From Pseudomonas soli (GTDB taxonomy: Bacteria; Pseudomonadota; Gammaproteobacteria; Pseudomonadales; Pseudomonadaceae), in contig NZ_FOEQ01000001.1 in assembly GCF_900110655.1 (NCBI RefSeq), positions 843,152 through 907,151 of the forward strand: a stretch of DNA of 64,000 bases, read 5' to 3'. A program made the position numbers and the translations under genes. A model generated the notes under the pieces. It had not been told where the DNA came from. It worked only from the letters and a program-made list of their open reading frames with translations, and searched no databases. The number at the start of each line of letters is the position of its first letter. Position 1 is the stretch's first letter. Shown here piece after piece: positions 17,409 to 28,067 of the stretch.

Positions 17409-17699
17409 TCAGCCGCGAGCTTTTTCGATGATCTCGATGTACTCCGGCGCATTGCGCTGGTCGGCTATGGCCTCGGCGAAGGTCTTGCCATGTTCGTCCT
17501 TGCCATCCAGATCGTAGCCGGCCGACACGAAGAAACCGACGTAACGCTCGAAGTCGTCGACGCGCAAACCACGGTAGCCTTTGATCAGCTTGTGATGCGA
17601 AGGCGAGGTCAGGCCATCGGCCGGTTCGAACTGCAGGAACGTCTTGATGTACTCGTCGCTGATCTCGTCACCAATCACTTGTTTCTTGTCTTTACGCAT
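17409..17699 (-). CDS. PA4642-family small protein
   Basis: 96 residues from the ATG at 17699 (GGAG six bases upstream). It starts MRKDKKQVIGDEISDEYIK and continues with GLTSPSHHKLIKGYRGLRVDDFERYVGFF. I recognise it as the conserved Pseudomonas protein next to mqo (PA4642 in P. aeruginosa by synteny). The C-terminal part (DEHGKTFAEAIADQRNAPEYIEIIE) is reminiscent of ankyrin-like or alpha-helical repeats. No signal peptide; function unknown. Confidence 0.7.
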   Translation of the reverse strand: MRKDKKQVIGDEISDEYIKTFLQFEPADGLTSPSHHKLIKGYRGLRVDDFERYVGFFVSAGYDLDGKDEHGKTFAEAIADQRNAPEYIEIIEKARG

Positions 17700-17769
17700 C
17701 GCCGACTCCAACTGGACCATCACGGACATTTTCGAAGGCCGGCAGTGTACCCCCCGGCGACGGCGAGCC

Positions 17770-18240
17770 TCAACGCGTACGTACGGTACCGGTGTGCAGG
17801 TCGGCCCAGATATGGCCGTTGGCATAGGTGAGGAACTGTACGTAGAGCGTCTCGTTACGCAGCAGGTCGATGATCACCCGATAGTCGGCCAACGGATAGT
17901 TGAGCGTCAGCGTGCGGGCCTTGTCGTCGTACACCGGTTTCTTCAGGCTCTTGCCGCCCTCGCCGTCGAAATTGAGCAAGACCTGGCCAATGGTCGAGCC
18001 CTTGCTCAGCGGCTTGCCCTTCAGGCGCACCTGCAAGGAAGAGGTGATCGGGATCGGCTGCTGGTCGGACTGGCGCTGGGTGCCGACCACCACGCTGTAG
18101 TCGGTGACCTGCAGCAGTTGCTGGCTGACCGGTGCTTCCTGGCGCAGTGAGAGGTCGTCGGGCGGGAGGAACTGGCTGTGCAGCGGCGCGGCGGCAAGCG
18201 GCAGGCTCACCGCCAGCAGGAGGGGGACGATCGCACGCAT
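17770..18240 (-). CDS. Exported protein of unknown function
   Basis: 156 residues from the ATG giving MRAIVPLLLAVSLPLAAAP, a clear Sec signal peptide; the in-frame extension before it lacks one. The mature part is mostly polar with beta-strand character (YSVVVGTQRQSDQQP, LQVRLKGKPLSKGSTIGQVLLNFDGEG). No cysteines are seen in the mature region. No family recognised; a periplasmic location is likely. It is followed on the same strand by the PA4642-like gene after a 70-bp gap. Confidence 0.65.
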   Translation of the reverse strand: MRAIVPLLLAVSLPLAAAPLHSQFLPPDDLSLRQEAPVSQQLLQVTDYSVVVGTQRQSDQQPIPITSSLQVRLKGKPLSKGSTIGQVLLNFDGEGGKSLKKPVYDDKARTLTLNYPLADYRVIIDLLRNETLYVQFLTYANGHIWADLHTGTVRTR

Positions 18241-18339
18241 GTGGGGCTCCTTGGCATGAGCAGGCACTCTACGCACAGGCCCTGTCGCGGAGCAAGCCCG
18301 GTCCTGAGGTGAGGGCGCGGGCTCAAGATTGGCGCAAGC

Positions 18340-18813
18340 TCAATCGAACTGCGCGCGCATCCAGGCGTGATACTCGGCAACGGCCGCTTCACCTTCACGC
18401 GGCGCCCAATGAGCGTGCTCCCCCTCGCCCACCGGCCGGTACGGCCCGGCCTTGCACTCGAACATGACGCTGTCGGCCTCGAGCACCACCAGGCCATGGT
18501 AGGTGCCAGGCACCAGGTCGACCCCAAGACACTCGCCGCCCGCTTGCAGCACACGTTTGTCGGTGACCTGTCCCAGGTCATCGAAAATCAGCAAACCCAA
18601 GCGCCCTTTCAGGACGATCAAGACCTCGGCCTTGTCGTCACTCAGGTGCCTGTGCGGCGGGATATAGGTAGCTGGCTGCAAGCCCACCGCCATGCGGTGG
18701 CAGGGCTCTTCCATCTGGTGGAAGTTGTGGTGCTGGCGGCCACGCGGACTCTCGGCGGCCTTTTGTGCCAGCCCGACGAACAACGACTGATCGAGGAACG
18801 CAGGCTGGCGCAT
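18340..18813 (-). CDS. WbuC family cupin-fold metalloprotein
   Basis: 157 residues from the ATG at 18811-18813. The text MRQPAFLDQSLFVGLAQKA and the metal-binding cupin core YIPPHRHLSDDKAEVLIVLKG (His-x-His then Glu) match the WbuC family, which in some species lies in O-antigen clusters but occurs widely elsewhere; its reaction is not established. The gene starts 2 bp after the hpt stop on the same strand, so it is probably co-transcribed and perhaps translationally coupled with hpt. Confidence 0.78.
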   Translation of the reverse strand: MRQPAFLDQSLFVGLAQKAAESPRGRQHHNFHQMEEPCHRMAVGLQPATYIPPHRHLSDDKAEVLIVLKGRLGLLIFDDLGQVTDKRVLQAGGECLGVDLVPGTYHGLVVLEADSVMFECKAGPYRPVGEGEHAHWAPREGEAAVAEYHAWMRAQFD

Positions 18814-18815
18814 GC

Positions 18816-19373
18816 TCACATCCCCTTGACGGCGAAGAGGCCGTTGGCGTTGCGCCAGTAACCCTTGTAGTCCATGCCGTAGCCGAAGACGTAGCGATCG
18901 ACGCACGACAAGCCGGTGTAGGTGGCCTTCAGGTCCGGACTGGCCTTGCGGTCGTGGTCCTTGTCGATCAGCACCGCGGTGTGCACGGCGCGGGCGCCGG
19001 CGTGCTTGCAGAACTCGATGATGGCGCTGAGGGTGTGCCCTTCGTCGAGGATATCGTCGACGATCAGCACGTCGCGGTCGATGAACGACACTTCCGGCTT
19101 GGCCTTCCAGAACAGCTCGCCACCGCTGGTGGTGTTGCGGTAGCGGGTGGCGTGCAGGTACGAGGCTTCAAGCGGGAACTGCAGGTGGGTCAGCAGTTTG
19201 CCGGAGAAGATCAGGCCACCGTTCATCACGCAGAAGACCACCGGGTTCTTGTCGTGCAGGTCCTTGCAGATCTGTTTACCGACCTCGGCGATGGCGGCCT
19301 CGACCTCGGCTTCGTTGTACAGGCAATCAGCCTCGCGCATCACTTGACGGATATGCTCGAGATCGGCGGACAT
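18816..19373 (-). CDS. hpt: Hypoxanthine-guanine phosphoribosyltransferase
   Basis: 185 residues. The PRPP-binding motif VLIVDDILDEGHTL (about residues 99-112) and the substrate region KDHDRKASPDLKATYTGL mark a purine phosphoribosyltransferase. The enzyme converts hypoxanthine or guanine plus PRPP to IMP or GMP in the cytoplasm. It is divergent from upp, which salvages uracil with the same co-substrate, across a 165-bp gap. The start at 19373 is the only ATG fitting the family N-terminus (MSADLEHIRQVM). Confidence 0.92.
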   Translation of the reverse strand: MSADLEHIRQVMREADCLYNEAEVEAAIAEVGKQICKDLHDKNPVVFCVMNGGLIFSGKLLTHLQFPLEASYLHATRYRNTTSGGELFWKAKPEVSFIDRDVLIVDDILDEGHTLSAIIEFCKHAGARAVHTAVLIDKDHDRKASPDLKATYTGLSCVDRYVFGYGMDYKGYWRNANGLFAVKGM

Positions 19374-19538
19374 GGCGCTCTCCAGGGGGTGCGTTTTGGA
19401 AAAGCGAGCAAAGGTACGCATCCGCTCGTCCCAGATCAAGCCTTTATGGACTAACGTGCACAATGACTGCACGACATCAAGGACTGAATAGATTAATCTA
19501 GCGCGGTTTTTTTGCCCGCCTCCCGGAGCCCTCCCCCT

Positions 19539-20177
19539 ATGCCTACTCGTGAGATCCGCCATCCGCTGATCCGCCACAAGCTCGGCCTGATGCGCCGTGC
19601 CGATATCAGCACCAAGAATTTTCGCGAACTCGCCCAGGAAGTCGGTGCACTGCTGACCTATGAAGCCACACAGGACCTGCCGCTCGAAACCTACGAGATC
19701 GACGGCTGGTGCGGCAAGGTGCAAGTCGAGAAAATCGCCGGCAAGAAGATCACCGTAGTGCCGATCCTGCGCGCCGGCATCGGCATGCTCGACGGCGTGC
19801 TCAGCCTGATCCCCGGCGCCAAGGTCAGCGCCGTGGGCGTGGCCCGCAACGAGGAAACCCTCGAGGCCCATACCTACCTCGAGAAGCTCGCGCCGGACAT
19901 CAACCAGCGCCTGGCCTTGATCATCGACCCGATGCTGGCCACCGGCAACTCGATGGTCGCCACCATCGACCTGCTGAAAAAAGCCGGCTGCAAGGAAATC
20001 CGCGCCATGGTCCTGGTCGCGGCGCCCGAAGGCATCGAAGTGGTGGAAAAAGCCCACCCGGACGTGCAGATCTACACCGCCTCGATCGACCAGCGCCTCA
20101 ACGAGCACGGCTACATCGTGCCGGGCCTGGGTGATGCCGGCGACAAGATCTTCGGCACCAAGCAGAAGGACGCCTGA
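19539..20177 (+). CDS. upp: Uracil phosphoribosyltransferase
   Basis: 212 residues, starting [20 protein letters not shown], the usual Upp N-terminus. The PRPP loop [15 protein letters not shown] lies at about residues 130-144, and the uracil-binding end [18 protein letters not shown] is intact. It makes UMP from uracil and PRPP. The uracil permease gene begins 2 bp after its stop, so the two form a salvage operon. CGGAG at about 19524-19528 is the likely ribosome site. Confidence 0.95.
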   Translation: MPTREIRHPLIRHKLGLMRRADISTKNFRELAQEVGALLTYEATQDLPLETYEIDGWCGKVQVEKIAGKKITVVPILRAGIGMLDGVLSLIPGAKVSAVGVARNEETLEAHTYLEKLAPDINQRLALIIDPMLATGNSMVATIDLLKKAGCKEIRAMVLVAAPEGIEVVEKAHPDVQIYTASIDQRLNEHGYIVPGLGDAGDKIFGTKQKDA

Positions 20178-20179
20178 CC

Positions 20180-21454
20180 ATGCAGGACGGCTTCAACGAC
20201 CCGCTCTGGCGCCAGGTCGTTTCGGGCGCGCAGATGCTCTTCGTGGCATTCGGCGCGCTGGTGCTGATGCCGCTGATCACCGGCCTCGACCCCAACGTGG
20301 CACTGTTCACCGCCGGCATCGGCACCCTGCTGTTCCAGCTGGTCACAGGCCGTCAGGTCCCGGTGTTCCTGGCCTCGAGCTTCGCTTTCATCACCCCGAT
20401 CATCCTCGCCAAGGGCCAGTTCGGCCTGGCCGAGACCATGGGCGGTGTCATGGCGGCAGGCTTCGTGTACACCTTCATGGGCCTGATGGTGAAGATCAAG
20501 GGCACCGGCTTCATCGACCGCATGCTACCGCCGGTGGTCATCGGCCCGGTGATCATTTCCATAGGCCTGGCCATGGCGCCGATCGCCGCCAACATGGCGA
20601 TGGGCAAGGGTGGTGACGGTGCTGCGCTGATGCCGTACAAGACCGCCATGCTGATCTCCATGCCGGCACTGCTGACCACGCTGATCGTGGCCGTGTTCGG
20701 CAAAGGCATCTTCCGCCTGGTACCGATCATCTCCGGCGTGCTGGTGGGCTTCGCGCTGTCGTTCGCCTTCGGCGTGGTCGACACTGCCAAGATCGCCGCG
20801 GCCCCATGGCTGGAACTGCCCAACTTCACAGCGCCAGCCTTCAACTGGCAGGCCATTCTGTTCATCGTGCCCGTAGCCCTGGCCCCGGCGATCGAACACA
20901 TCGGCGGGGTGATTGCGGTGGGCAGCGTGACCGGCCGCGACTACCTGAAAAAGCCCGGCCTGCACCGCACGCTGCTTGGTGACGGCCTGGCCACCACGGC
21001 AGCCGGCCTGTTCGGCGGCCCGCCCAACACCACCTACGCCGAAGTGACCGGCGCGGTGATGCTGACCAAGAACTACAACCCGAAGATCATGACCTGGGCG
21101 GCGGTATTCGCCATCACCCTGGCCTTCATCGGCAAGTTCGGCGCATTGCTGCAGAGCATTCCGGTGCCGGTGATGGGCGGCATTCTCTGCCTGTTGTTCG
21201 GTTCGATCGCCGCAGTGGGCATGAACACCATGATCCGCCACAAGATCGACCTGGCCGAGGCCCGCAACCTGGTGATCGTGTCGGTGACCCTGGTGTTCGG
21301 TATCGGCGGCGTGCTGATCGGCAGCGGTGACGGCCCGGACGATTGGGGCCTGAAGGGCATCGCCCTGTGCGCCGTGGTGGCCATTGCCCTGAACCTGATC
21401 CTGCCGGGCAATGATGGCTGGAAGAACAAGAAACTGGATGATCAGTTGCCTTGA
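20180..21454 (+). CDS. uraA: Uracil:H+ symporter (NCS2 / UraA family)
   Basis: 424 residues, about 12-14 hydrophobic helices. NCS2 hallmarks are visible: VFLASSFAFITPI, the QH-motif-like region around APAIEHIGGVIAVG (about residue 235-248), and the conserved GLFGGPPNTTYAEVTGA (about 275-291), which carries the signature NTT/E. It imports uracil for the Upp enzyme encoded directly upstream. A REP doublet follows the stop. Confidence 0.93.
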   Translation: MQDGFNDPLWRQVVSGAQMLFVAFGALVLMPLITGLDPNVALFTAGIGTLLFQLVTGRQVPVFLASSFAFITPIILAKGQFGLAETMGGVMAAGFVYTFMGLMVKIKGTGFIDRMLPPVVIGPVIISIGLAMAPIAANMAMGKGGDGAALMPYKTAMLISMPALLTTLIVAVFGKGIFRLVPIISGVLVGFALSFAFGVVDTAKIAAAPWLELPNFTAPAFNWQAILFIVPVALAPAIEHIGGVIAVGSVTGRDYLKKPGLHRTLLGDGLATTAAGLFGGPPNTTYAEVTGAVMLTKNYNPKIMTWAAVFAITLAFIGKFGALLQSIPVPVMGGILCLLFGSIAAVGMNTMIRHKIDLAEARNLVIVSVTLVFGIGGVLIGSGDGPDDWGLKGIALCAVVAIALNLILPGNDGWKNKKLDDQLP

Positions 21455-21477
21455 ATGACCAAGTAGTTGCACCCATG

Positions 21478-21546
21478 TGAGAGCGGGTTTGTCCCGCGAT
21501 GGCTAAGCCCAGGCCATCGCCTTCGCGGGGCAAGCCCGCTCCCACG
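21478..21546. repeat. REP doublet
   Basis: Two facing REP units (GAGAGCGGGTTTGTCCCGCG and CGCGGGGCAAGCCCGCTCCC) with a small stem between them, located between the convergent uraA and hemH genes. Confidence 0.8.
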
Positions 21547-21565
21547 CAGCATCACGGATTCCCGC

Positions 21566-22579
21566 TCAGGCCTTCTCGCACAGTCCCGCCAGCACTCTCA
21601 CCCACTCTGGGTGATCGTTAAGGCACGGCACCAACACTAGCTCCTTGCCGCCGGCCTCGATGAACTGCTCACTGCCGCGCATGCCGATCTCTTCCAGCGT
21701 CTCGATGCAATCGGCGACAAACGCCGGGCACATCACCAGCAACTTCTTCACCCCCGCCTTGCCTAGCTCGTCAAGACGCGTTTCGGTATACGGCTCGATC
21801 CACTTGGCTCGGCCCAGACGCGACTGGAACGACACCGACCACTTGCCCTCGGGGATGCCCATCTTCTCGGCGAACGCCCTGGCCGTGGCCAGGCACTGGC
21901 CGCGATAGCACACCGCGCGCATCTCGGCGCTGGCGTCCTTGCAGCAGTCGGCCGCCTGGAAGTCATGGTTGCCGGTGGGGTCGAGCTTTTTCAGGTGCCG
22001 TTCGGGCAGGCCATGGAAGCTCAGCAACAGGTGATCGTAGTCCTGCTCCAGGTACGGGCGGGCGCTGGCAGCTAATGCCTCGATATAGTCGGGATGCTCG
22101 TAGAACGGCTGGAGCACGCGGGTCTGCAAGGGCAGCCGGCGCTCGGCGATGGTCTGCTTGGCCAGCTCCACCACCGTAGTCACGGTACTGTCGGCGAACT
22201 GTGGATAAAGCGGTGCCAACGTCACCTTGCGCACACCTTGCGTGGCCAGGCGCTCGAGCACGTCAGGCAGTGCTGGCTCGCCATAGCGCATGGCGATCTC
22301 CACCGGGCCATGGGGCCAATGCTCGAGCATCGCCTGGCGCAGGCGGCGGGTCAGCACCACCAGGGGCGAACCTTCATCCCACCAGATCGAGCCGTAAGCA
22401 TGGGCCGACTGCTCCGGCCGCTTGATCAGGATCAGCGACACCAGCAACCGCCGCACCGGCCAGGGCAGATCGATCACATAGGGGTCCATCAGAAACTGGT
22501 TGAGGTAACGGCGCACGTCGGCTACCGAGGTGGAAGCCGGCGAACCCAGGTTGACCAGCAGCAGGGCATGATCAGTCAT
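21566..22579 (-). CDS. hemH: Ferrochelatase
   Basis: 337 residues from the ATG at 22577-22579 ([16 protein letters not shown]); an open upstream extension overlaps the next gene and is rejected. Family motifs: [12 protein letters not shown] with the catalytic His (about residue 195), [17 protein letters not shown], and [15 protein letters not shown] with the catalytic Glu. The enzyme inserts Fe2+ into protoporphyrin IX in the last step of heme synthesis. It follows the SDR39-type gene with a 13-bp gap and is probably co-transcribed with it. Confidence 0.95.
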   Translation of the reverse strand: MTDHALLLVNLGSPASTSVADVRRYLNQFLMDPYVIDLPWPVRRLLVSLILIKRPEQSAHAYGSIWWDEGSPLVVLTRRLRQAMLEHWPHGPVEIAMRYGEPALPDVLERLATQGVRKVTLAPLYPQFADSTVTTVVELAKQTIAERRLPLQTRVLQPFYEHPDYIEALAASARPYLEQDYDHLLLSFHGLPERHLKKLDPTGNHDFQAADCCKDASAEMRAVCYRGQCLATARAFAEKMGIPEGKWSVSFQSRLGRAKWIEPYTETRLDELGKAGVKKLLVMCPAFVADCIETLEEIGMRGSEQFIEAGGKELVLVPCLNDHPEWVRVLAGLCEKA

Positions 22580-22592
22580 GCAGCGTCCTATG

Positions 22593-23498
22593 TCAGAGGC
22601 GGCTGGACAGGTTGTCCAGGGCCGATTGCAGATCGTTGAAACGGAACGTGAAGCCCGCCGCCAACAGGCGTACAGGGCGGGCACGCTGGCCACCGAGCAG
22701 TAGCGTCGACAGCTCGCCGAGCACGGCCTTGAGCAGCAGCGCCGGCGTCGGCATGAACGCCGGACGATGCAAGGTGCGCCCCAGGCGCTTGGCGAACTCG
22801 CGATTGCGCACCGGCTCCGGCGCGCAGGCATTATAGGGACCGCTGGCCTCCTTGTGCTGCATGAGAAAATCAATCAGGGCGATTTGATCATCGATATGCA
22901 CCCAGGGCATCCACTGCCGGCCATCGCCCAGAGGCCCGCCCAGGCCCAGTTTGTAGGGCAGTCGCAGGCGCGACAAAAAGCCGCCATCGGCCGCCAGCAC
23001 CAGGCCAGTTCGCACCAGCACCACGCGGATCCCCAATGCCTGTGCACGCAGGGCGGTCTCCTCCCAGGCGATGCACAGCTGGCTGGCGAAGTCCTCCTTC
23101 ACCGGGGCCGAGGTCTCCGTGAGTTCGCGCTCACCGCCGTCGCCGTACCAACCCACCGCAGAGCCGGAAATCAGCACCGACGGCCGCTGCTCACGGCTAT
23201 CCAGCCAGGCCAGCAACTGTTCGGTAAGGGTCACCCGACTGGCCCAGAGCAGGGTCCGGCGCGCCGCAGTCCAGGGGCGATCGGCGATCGGCGCGCCGGC
23301 CAGGTTGATGACTGCATCCACTGGGTCGTCCTTGGCGATATCGTCCAGCCGCGCAACACCACGCACTCCAGTGCCACAGATTTTCGCCACCTGTTCAGGC
23401 CTGCGGCTCCAGACAGTCAGCCGATGCCCCTGGCCCCGCCACAGTTGGCACAGGTGTTGGCCGATAAGGCCGGTACCGCCGGTCAGCAATATATGCAT
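22593..23498 (-). CDS. TIGR01777 family NAD-dependent epimerase-like protein
   Basis: 301 residues. It begins with the Rossmann motif [17 protein letters not shown] (residues 3-19) and ends with the DUF1731 domain ([18 protein letters not shown]...), the arrangement of the YfcH/SDR39U1 group. An active-site tyrosine candidate occurs in [18 protein letters not shown]. The reaction is not established. It lies upstream of hemH on the same strand and is divergent from the renalase-like flavoprotein, so it shares the intergenic region that holds a light-regulator site. Confidence 0.87.
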   Translation of the reverse strand: MHILLTGGTGLIGQHLCQLWRGQGHRLTVWSRRPEQVAKICGTGVRGVARLDDIAKDDPVDAVINLAGAPIADRPWTAARRTLLWASRVTLTEQLLAWLDSREQRPSVLISGSAVGWYGDGGERELTETSAPVKEDFASQLCIAWEETALRAQALGIRVVLVRTGLVLAADGGFLSRLRLPYKLGLGGPLGDGRQWMPWVHIDDQIALIDFLMQHKEASGPYNACAPEPVRNREFAKRLGRTLHRPAFMPTPALLLKAVLGELSTLLLGGQRARPVRLLAAGFTFRFNDLQSALDNLSSRL

Positions 23499-23581
23499 GG
23501 CTGTGTCCTCACACTTGGCGGCCGTGGTCTATTTTTAAGATCAAGGCACTTTTTTGACTGATCGCTCTCGGATAAACATAG

Positions 23582-24670
<1,089 letters not shown>

Positions 24671-24681
24671 TCGCGCTGAAA

Positions 24682-24711
24682 ACTTATACAAAAATTTCGC
24701 TTGTATAAGTT
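24682..24711. promoter_or_regulatory. LitR/PplR-type operator 1 of the rudS operon
   Basis: Perfect 11-bp inverted repeat AACTTATACAA ... TTGTATAAGTT. The core is TATACA-N11-TGTATA, one base shorter in spacing than the other two copies. Confidence 0.6.
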
Positions 24712-24731
24712 TTCATCTGTGCTGAAATTAA

Positions 24732-24760
24732 CTTGTACAAATTTTTCAGCCTGTACAAGT
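24732..24760. promoter_or_regulatory. LitR/PplR-type operator 2 of the rudS operon
   Basis: ACTTGTACA ... TGTACAAGT, core TGTACA-N12-TGTACA. It lies about 15 bp before the rudS ATG and 5 bp before its CGGAGA ribosome site, so binding here would overlap the transcription start region. Together with the 24682 copy it forms a tandem pair about 50 bp apart (five helical turns). Confidence 0.65.
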
Positions 24761-24775
24761 ATTTCGGAGACCGCG

Positions 24776-25744
24776 ATGAACGCTCCCCTTTCCAGCCGCA
24801 AGCCACGCTTGGCCATCAGTGCCTGCCTGACTGGCCTGAATGTGCGCTACAACGCTGGCCATAAAGCCTCCAGCTTGTGTCTGGACCTGCTCGATGAACA
24901 TTTCGACTGGGTACCGTTGTGCCCTGAAGTCGCCATCGGCCTGGGAACCCCGCGCGAGCCGATTCGTCTGGTCGGTGATCCCGAACATCCGGTGGTCACC
25001 GGCACGCTCAACAGCACCACCGACTTCACCGGCCCGCTACGCGAATACGGCGAGCAAATGGCCGAGCAGATCGACGACATCTGCGGCTACATTTTCATGC
25101 AGAAATCGCCGTCTTGCGGGCTTGAACGAGTGAAGGTCTATCAGGATGAAGGCCGTCCTGCGCAGCGGGCTGGACGGGGGGTGTACGCTGCGGCGTTCTG
25201 TGCCCGGCGCCCGGATCTGCCGGTCGAGGAAGAGGGGCGTTTGCACGATCCGGTACTGCGGGAGAACTTCATTGCCCGGGTCTACACTTACGCCGACTGG
25301 CAATCACAACTGCGTCAGGGCCTGAGCCGAGACGCGCTGACCCGCTTTCATGCGCGCTACAAGTACCTGCTCATGGCCCACAACCCACAGGCCTATCGCA
25401 GCCTCGGCCGCCTGCTTGGCAGCTTGAACCGTGACGATGATCCCGCGCACATCGGTAGCCAATACTTCAGCCAGCTGATGCAGGCGCTGCGTCGCTGCGC
25501 CAGCCGCGGCACCCACGGTAACGTGCTGCAGCACCTGAGCGGCTATCTGCGCAATGACCTGGATCGAGCCGACAAGGCTGAACTGCAACAGCTCATCGGC
25601 CAATACCAGAAAGGCGTGGTGCCACTGGTCGTGCCGTTGACCCTGCTCAAGCACCACTTGCGCAACCATCCCGATCCCTACCTCATGCAGCAGGCGTACC
25701 TGCAACCCCATCCGGAAAACCTTGGATTACGCAATGCCATCTGA
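24776..25744 (+). CDS. rudS: tRNA 4-thiouridine desulfidase (DUF523-DUF1722)
   Basis: 322 residues from the ATG at 24776 (CGGAGA upstream). The N-terminal DUF523/TudS domain has the three cysteines that bind a [4Fe-4S] cluster: Cys17 in ISACLTG, Cys49 in VPLCPEV and Cys114 in KSPSCGL. The C-terminal DUF1722 domain (about residues 185-320, e.g. RFHARYKYLLMAHNPQAYRSLG) is thought to bind RNA. This domain pair corresponds to RudS, which removes sulfur from s4U in tRNA, as I recall from recent literature. Because s4U8 is the near-UV target in tRNA, grouping with a photolyase and a light regulator makes sense. The stop overlaps the regulator start by 11 bp. Confidence 0.85.
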   Translation: MNAPLSSRKPRLAISACLTGLNVRYNAGHKASSLCLDLLDEHFDWVPLCPEVAIGLGTPREPIRLVGDPEHPVVTGTLNSTTDFTGPLREYGEQMAEQIDDICGYIFMQKSPSCGLERVKVYQDEGRPAQRAGRGVYAAAFCARRPDLPVEEEGRLHDPVLRENFIARVYTYADWQSQLRQGLSRDALTRFHARYKYLLMAHNPQAYRSLGRLLGSLNRDDDPAHIGSQYFSQLMQALRRCASRGTHGNVLQHLSGYLRNDLDRADKAELQQLIGQYQKGVVPLVVPLTLLKHHLRNHPDPYLMQQAYLQPHPENLGLRNAI

Positions 25745-26603
25745 CGAACTGCTGCCCATCGGCGAGGTAGCGCGACTCACCGGCGTCAATCCGGTCACCT
25801 TGCGCGCGTGGGAGCGTCGCTACGGCCTTATCAAGCCCCAGCGCACTCCCAAGGGCCATCGCCTCTATTCCCAAGACCAGGTGCAAAGGGTCCAGGCCGC
25901 GTTGTGCTGGTTGGAGCGCGGCGCCGCAATCAGCCAGGTGCGCGAGCTGCTGGACGGCTCAACGAACACTCCGCCAACCCTCCAGGGCGAATGGGGTGAA
26001 CGTATCGAGCAAATGATCACGGCAACTACACGCCTGGCCCAGCGCCCCTTGGACCAACTACTGAACCAGATGATGGCCCTCTACCCTGCCGTGACCGTCT
26101 GTGAACGCCTGCTCTTGCCGCTACTAGAGGCACTCACATCGCGCTGGCAAACCCATTTCGACGCCCGTCTCGAGCAGGTCTTTTTCCATACCTGGCTGCG
26201 CAGCAAGCTGGGCGCCCGTGTTTATCACGATGGCCAATCACTAACCGGCCCCTGCATACTGCTCGCCCGCACCGACGATACCCCCTTTGACACGGAGTTC
26301 TGGCTCTGCGCCTGGCTGCTGAGCAGCAATGGCCATCACCTGGAGATTCTCGAGTGGTCCGTCGAGCCTCGCCAGCTGCGCCTGGCCGTGGATCGACTGC
26401 GACCGCATACGCTGCTGCTGCATCTCGGGCGGCGTCCAGACCTGACCGCATTGGGGCGAGCACTTCGGGAAACCAACGTGAAGAAACTCCTGGGCGGTAG
26501 CACGGTCACTCTTCATGAAGCTGAGCTTCGTGCCCTGCCGCTGACCGACCTGTATCTGTTCGACAGCCCGCAAGCCGCCTTGCGCCGCTTCCAGCAACCC
26601 TGA
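25734..26603 (+). CDS. MerR-family transcriptional regulator, class II LitR (PplR-like) light regulator
   Basis: 289 residues. The N-terminal MerR winged helix reads IGEVARLTGVNPVTLRAWERRYGLIKPQRTPKGHRLYS (given here only for its position, about residues 9-46). The rest resembles the LitR/CarH B12-binding half but shows no E/D-x-H-x2-G cobalamin His motif, as expected for class II LitR, which cooperate with short LOV photoreceptors rather than B12. By synteny with P. putida this is the PplR1 position beside phrB. It overlaps rudS and precedes phrB by 21 bp, so it is expressed from the promoter it likely controls. Confidence 0.8.
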   Translation: MPSDELLPIGEVARLTGVNPVTLRAWERRYGLIKPQRTPKGHRLYSQDQVQRVQAALCWLERGAAISQVRELLDGSTNTPPTLQGEWGERIEQMITATTRLAQRPLDQLLNQMMALYPAVTVCERLLLPLLEALTSRWQTHFDARLEQVFFHTWLRSKLGARVYHDGQSLTGPCILLARTDDTPFDTEFWLCAWLLSSNGHHLEILEWSVEPRQLRLAVDRLRPHTLLLHLGRRPDLTALGRALRETNVKKLLGGSTVTLHEAELRALPLTDLYLFDSPQAALRRFQQP

Positions 26604-26624
26604 CCAATCGTGGACCCGTTCTCC

Positions 26625-28067
26625 ATGCAACTGATCTGGCTACGCAGTGACCTGCGTATCGACGACAACACCGCCCTGGCGGCAGCCTGCCAGCGCGGCC
26701 CGACCATGGCCCTCTGGATCGCCAGCCCCGGGCAATGGCTGGCCCATGACGACGCGCCCTGCAAGGTCGACTTTTGGCTGCGCAACCTGCGGCTGCTGCG
26801 CCAGTCGCTGGAGGCGCTGAACATTCCACTGCTGGTTCGCCAGGTCTCCACTTGGGCGGATACGCCTCGATGCGTGCTCGAAGTCTGCCGCCAGCACGGC
26901 ATCGAAGCCGTGCACTGGAATGACGAGTACGGTATCAACGAGGCGCAACGCGACGAGGCCACGCGTGAGTCATTGCAGCGAGCAGGGGTCGAGGCCACCG
27001 GCCATCTCGACCAGTTGTTGTTCCAGCCCGGAACTGTGCTGACCCGTAGTGGGCAGTATTTCCAGGTATTCAGCCAGTTCAAACGGGTCTGCCTCGAACA
27101 CCTGCACCGTGCCCTGCCGCCCCTAGCCCCAACGGTACAGCGTCAAGAGGCCTTGGGGATCCGTAGTGACGCCATTCCCGAGCACATTGAAGGCTTCGAG
27201 AGTCCTACCCAAACCTTGCGCGATTGCTGGCCTGCGGGTGAGAAGGAAGCTCGCCAGCGGTTGCAGCGCTTCATCGACGAAATCGTCGAAGACTACGCGC
27301 AATTGCGCGACCTGCCCGCCAAGGCCGGAACCAGCCAGCTTTCGCCCTATCTCGCTGCGGGCGTGATCTCGCCACGCCAGTGCCTGCACGCGGTCCTGGC
27401 GAGCAACCGAGGCGAGTTCGACAGCGGCAGCGCGGGCGCTCAGACATGGGTCAACGAGCTGCTGTGGCGTGAGTTCTACAAGCACACACTGGTGGGTTAC
27501 CCCCGCGTCTCGCGGCATCGCGCCTTTCGCCTCCACACCGAGGGATTGGCTTGGCGCGATGCGCCCGCCGATCTGCAAGCCTGGAAGGAGGGCCGCACGG
27601 GCTTTCCTATCGTCGATGCTGCCATGCGCCAGTTACTGGACACCGGTTGGATGCACAACCGCTTACGCATGATTGTCGCGATGTTCCTCAGCAAGAACCT
27701 GTTGATCGACTGGCGGCATGGCGAACGGCATTTCATGCGGCATCTGATAGACGGCGACTTAGCCGCCAATAACGGCGGGTGGCAATGGAGCGCATCGACC
27801 GGCACCGACGCCGTGCCGTATTTCCGGATATTCAACCCTGTTACTCAGTCACAACGCTTCGACCCCAATGGCGCGTTCATTCGTCGCTGGCTGCCCGAAC
27901 TGCAAGCCAGGGACGACAAATCGATTCACTACCCAGTGATATCTGCCGATCTATTTGCTACAAATCTTTACGCCAACCCGATAGTCGATCTCGAAAGTAG
28001 TCGCCAACGCGCATTGGAAGCTTTCAAAAGCTTGTCCAGCTGGCAGGATCAGGGGCATAAACCATGA
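26625..28067 (+). CDS. phrB: Deoxyribodipyrimidine photolyase (class I CPD)
   Basis: 480 residues from ATG 26625 (MQLIWLRSDLR); a GTG 15 bp upstream is a less likely start. The N-terminal antenna-binding alpha/beta domain is followed by the FAD domain with WVNELLWREFYKH, GRTGFPIVDAAMRQL (about residue 325), WMHNRLRMIVAMFLSK and DGDLAANNGGWQWSAS, all typical of class I photolyases. It uses blue light to split cyclobutane pyrimidine dimers. It is the third gene of the rudS-litR-phrB-SDR operon; the next gene overlaps its stop by 4 bp. Confidence 0.95.
   Translation: MQLIWLRSDLRIDDNTALAAACQRGPTMALWIASPGQWLAHDDAPCKVDFWLRNLRLLRQSLEALNIPLLVRQVSTWADTPRCVLEVCRQHGIEAVHWNDEYGINEAQRDEATRESLQRAGVEATGHLDQLLFQPGTVLTRSGQYFQVFSQFKRVCLEHLHRALPPLAPTVQRQEALGIRSDAIPEHIEGFESPTQTLRDCWPAGEKEARQRLQRFIDEIVEDYAQLRDLPAKAGTSQLSPYLAAGVISPRQCLHAVLASNRGEFDSGSAGAQTWVNELLWREFYKHTLVGYPRVSRHRAFRLHTEGLAWRDAPADLQAWKEGRTGFPIVDAAMRQLLDTGWMHNRLRMIVAMFLSKNLLIDWRHGERHFMRHLIDGDLAANNGGWQWSASTGTDAVPYFRIFNPVTQSQRFDPNGAFIRRWLPELQARDDKSIHYPVISADLFATNLYANPIVDLESSRQRALEAFKSLSSWQDQGHKP

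Noticed and set aside
19374-19538. Purine riboswitch or PurR site in the hpt/upp gap
   Set aside because: I see no conserved purine-aptamer elements or a convincing palindrome there.
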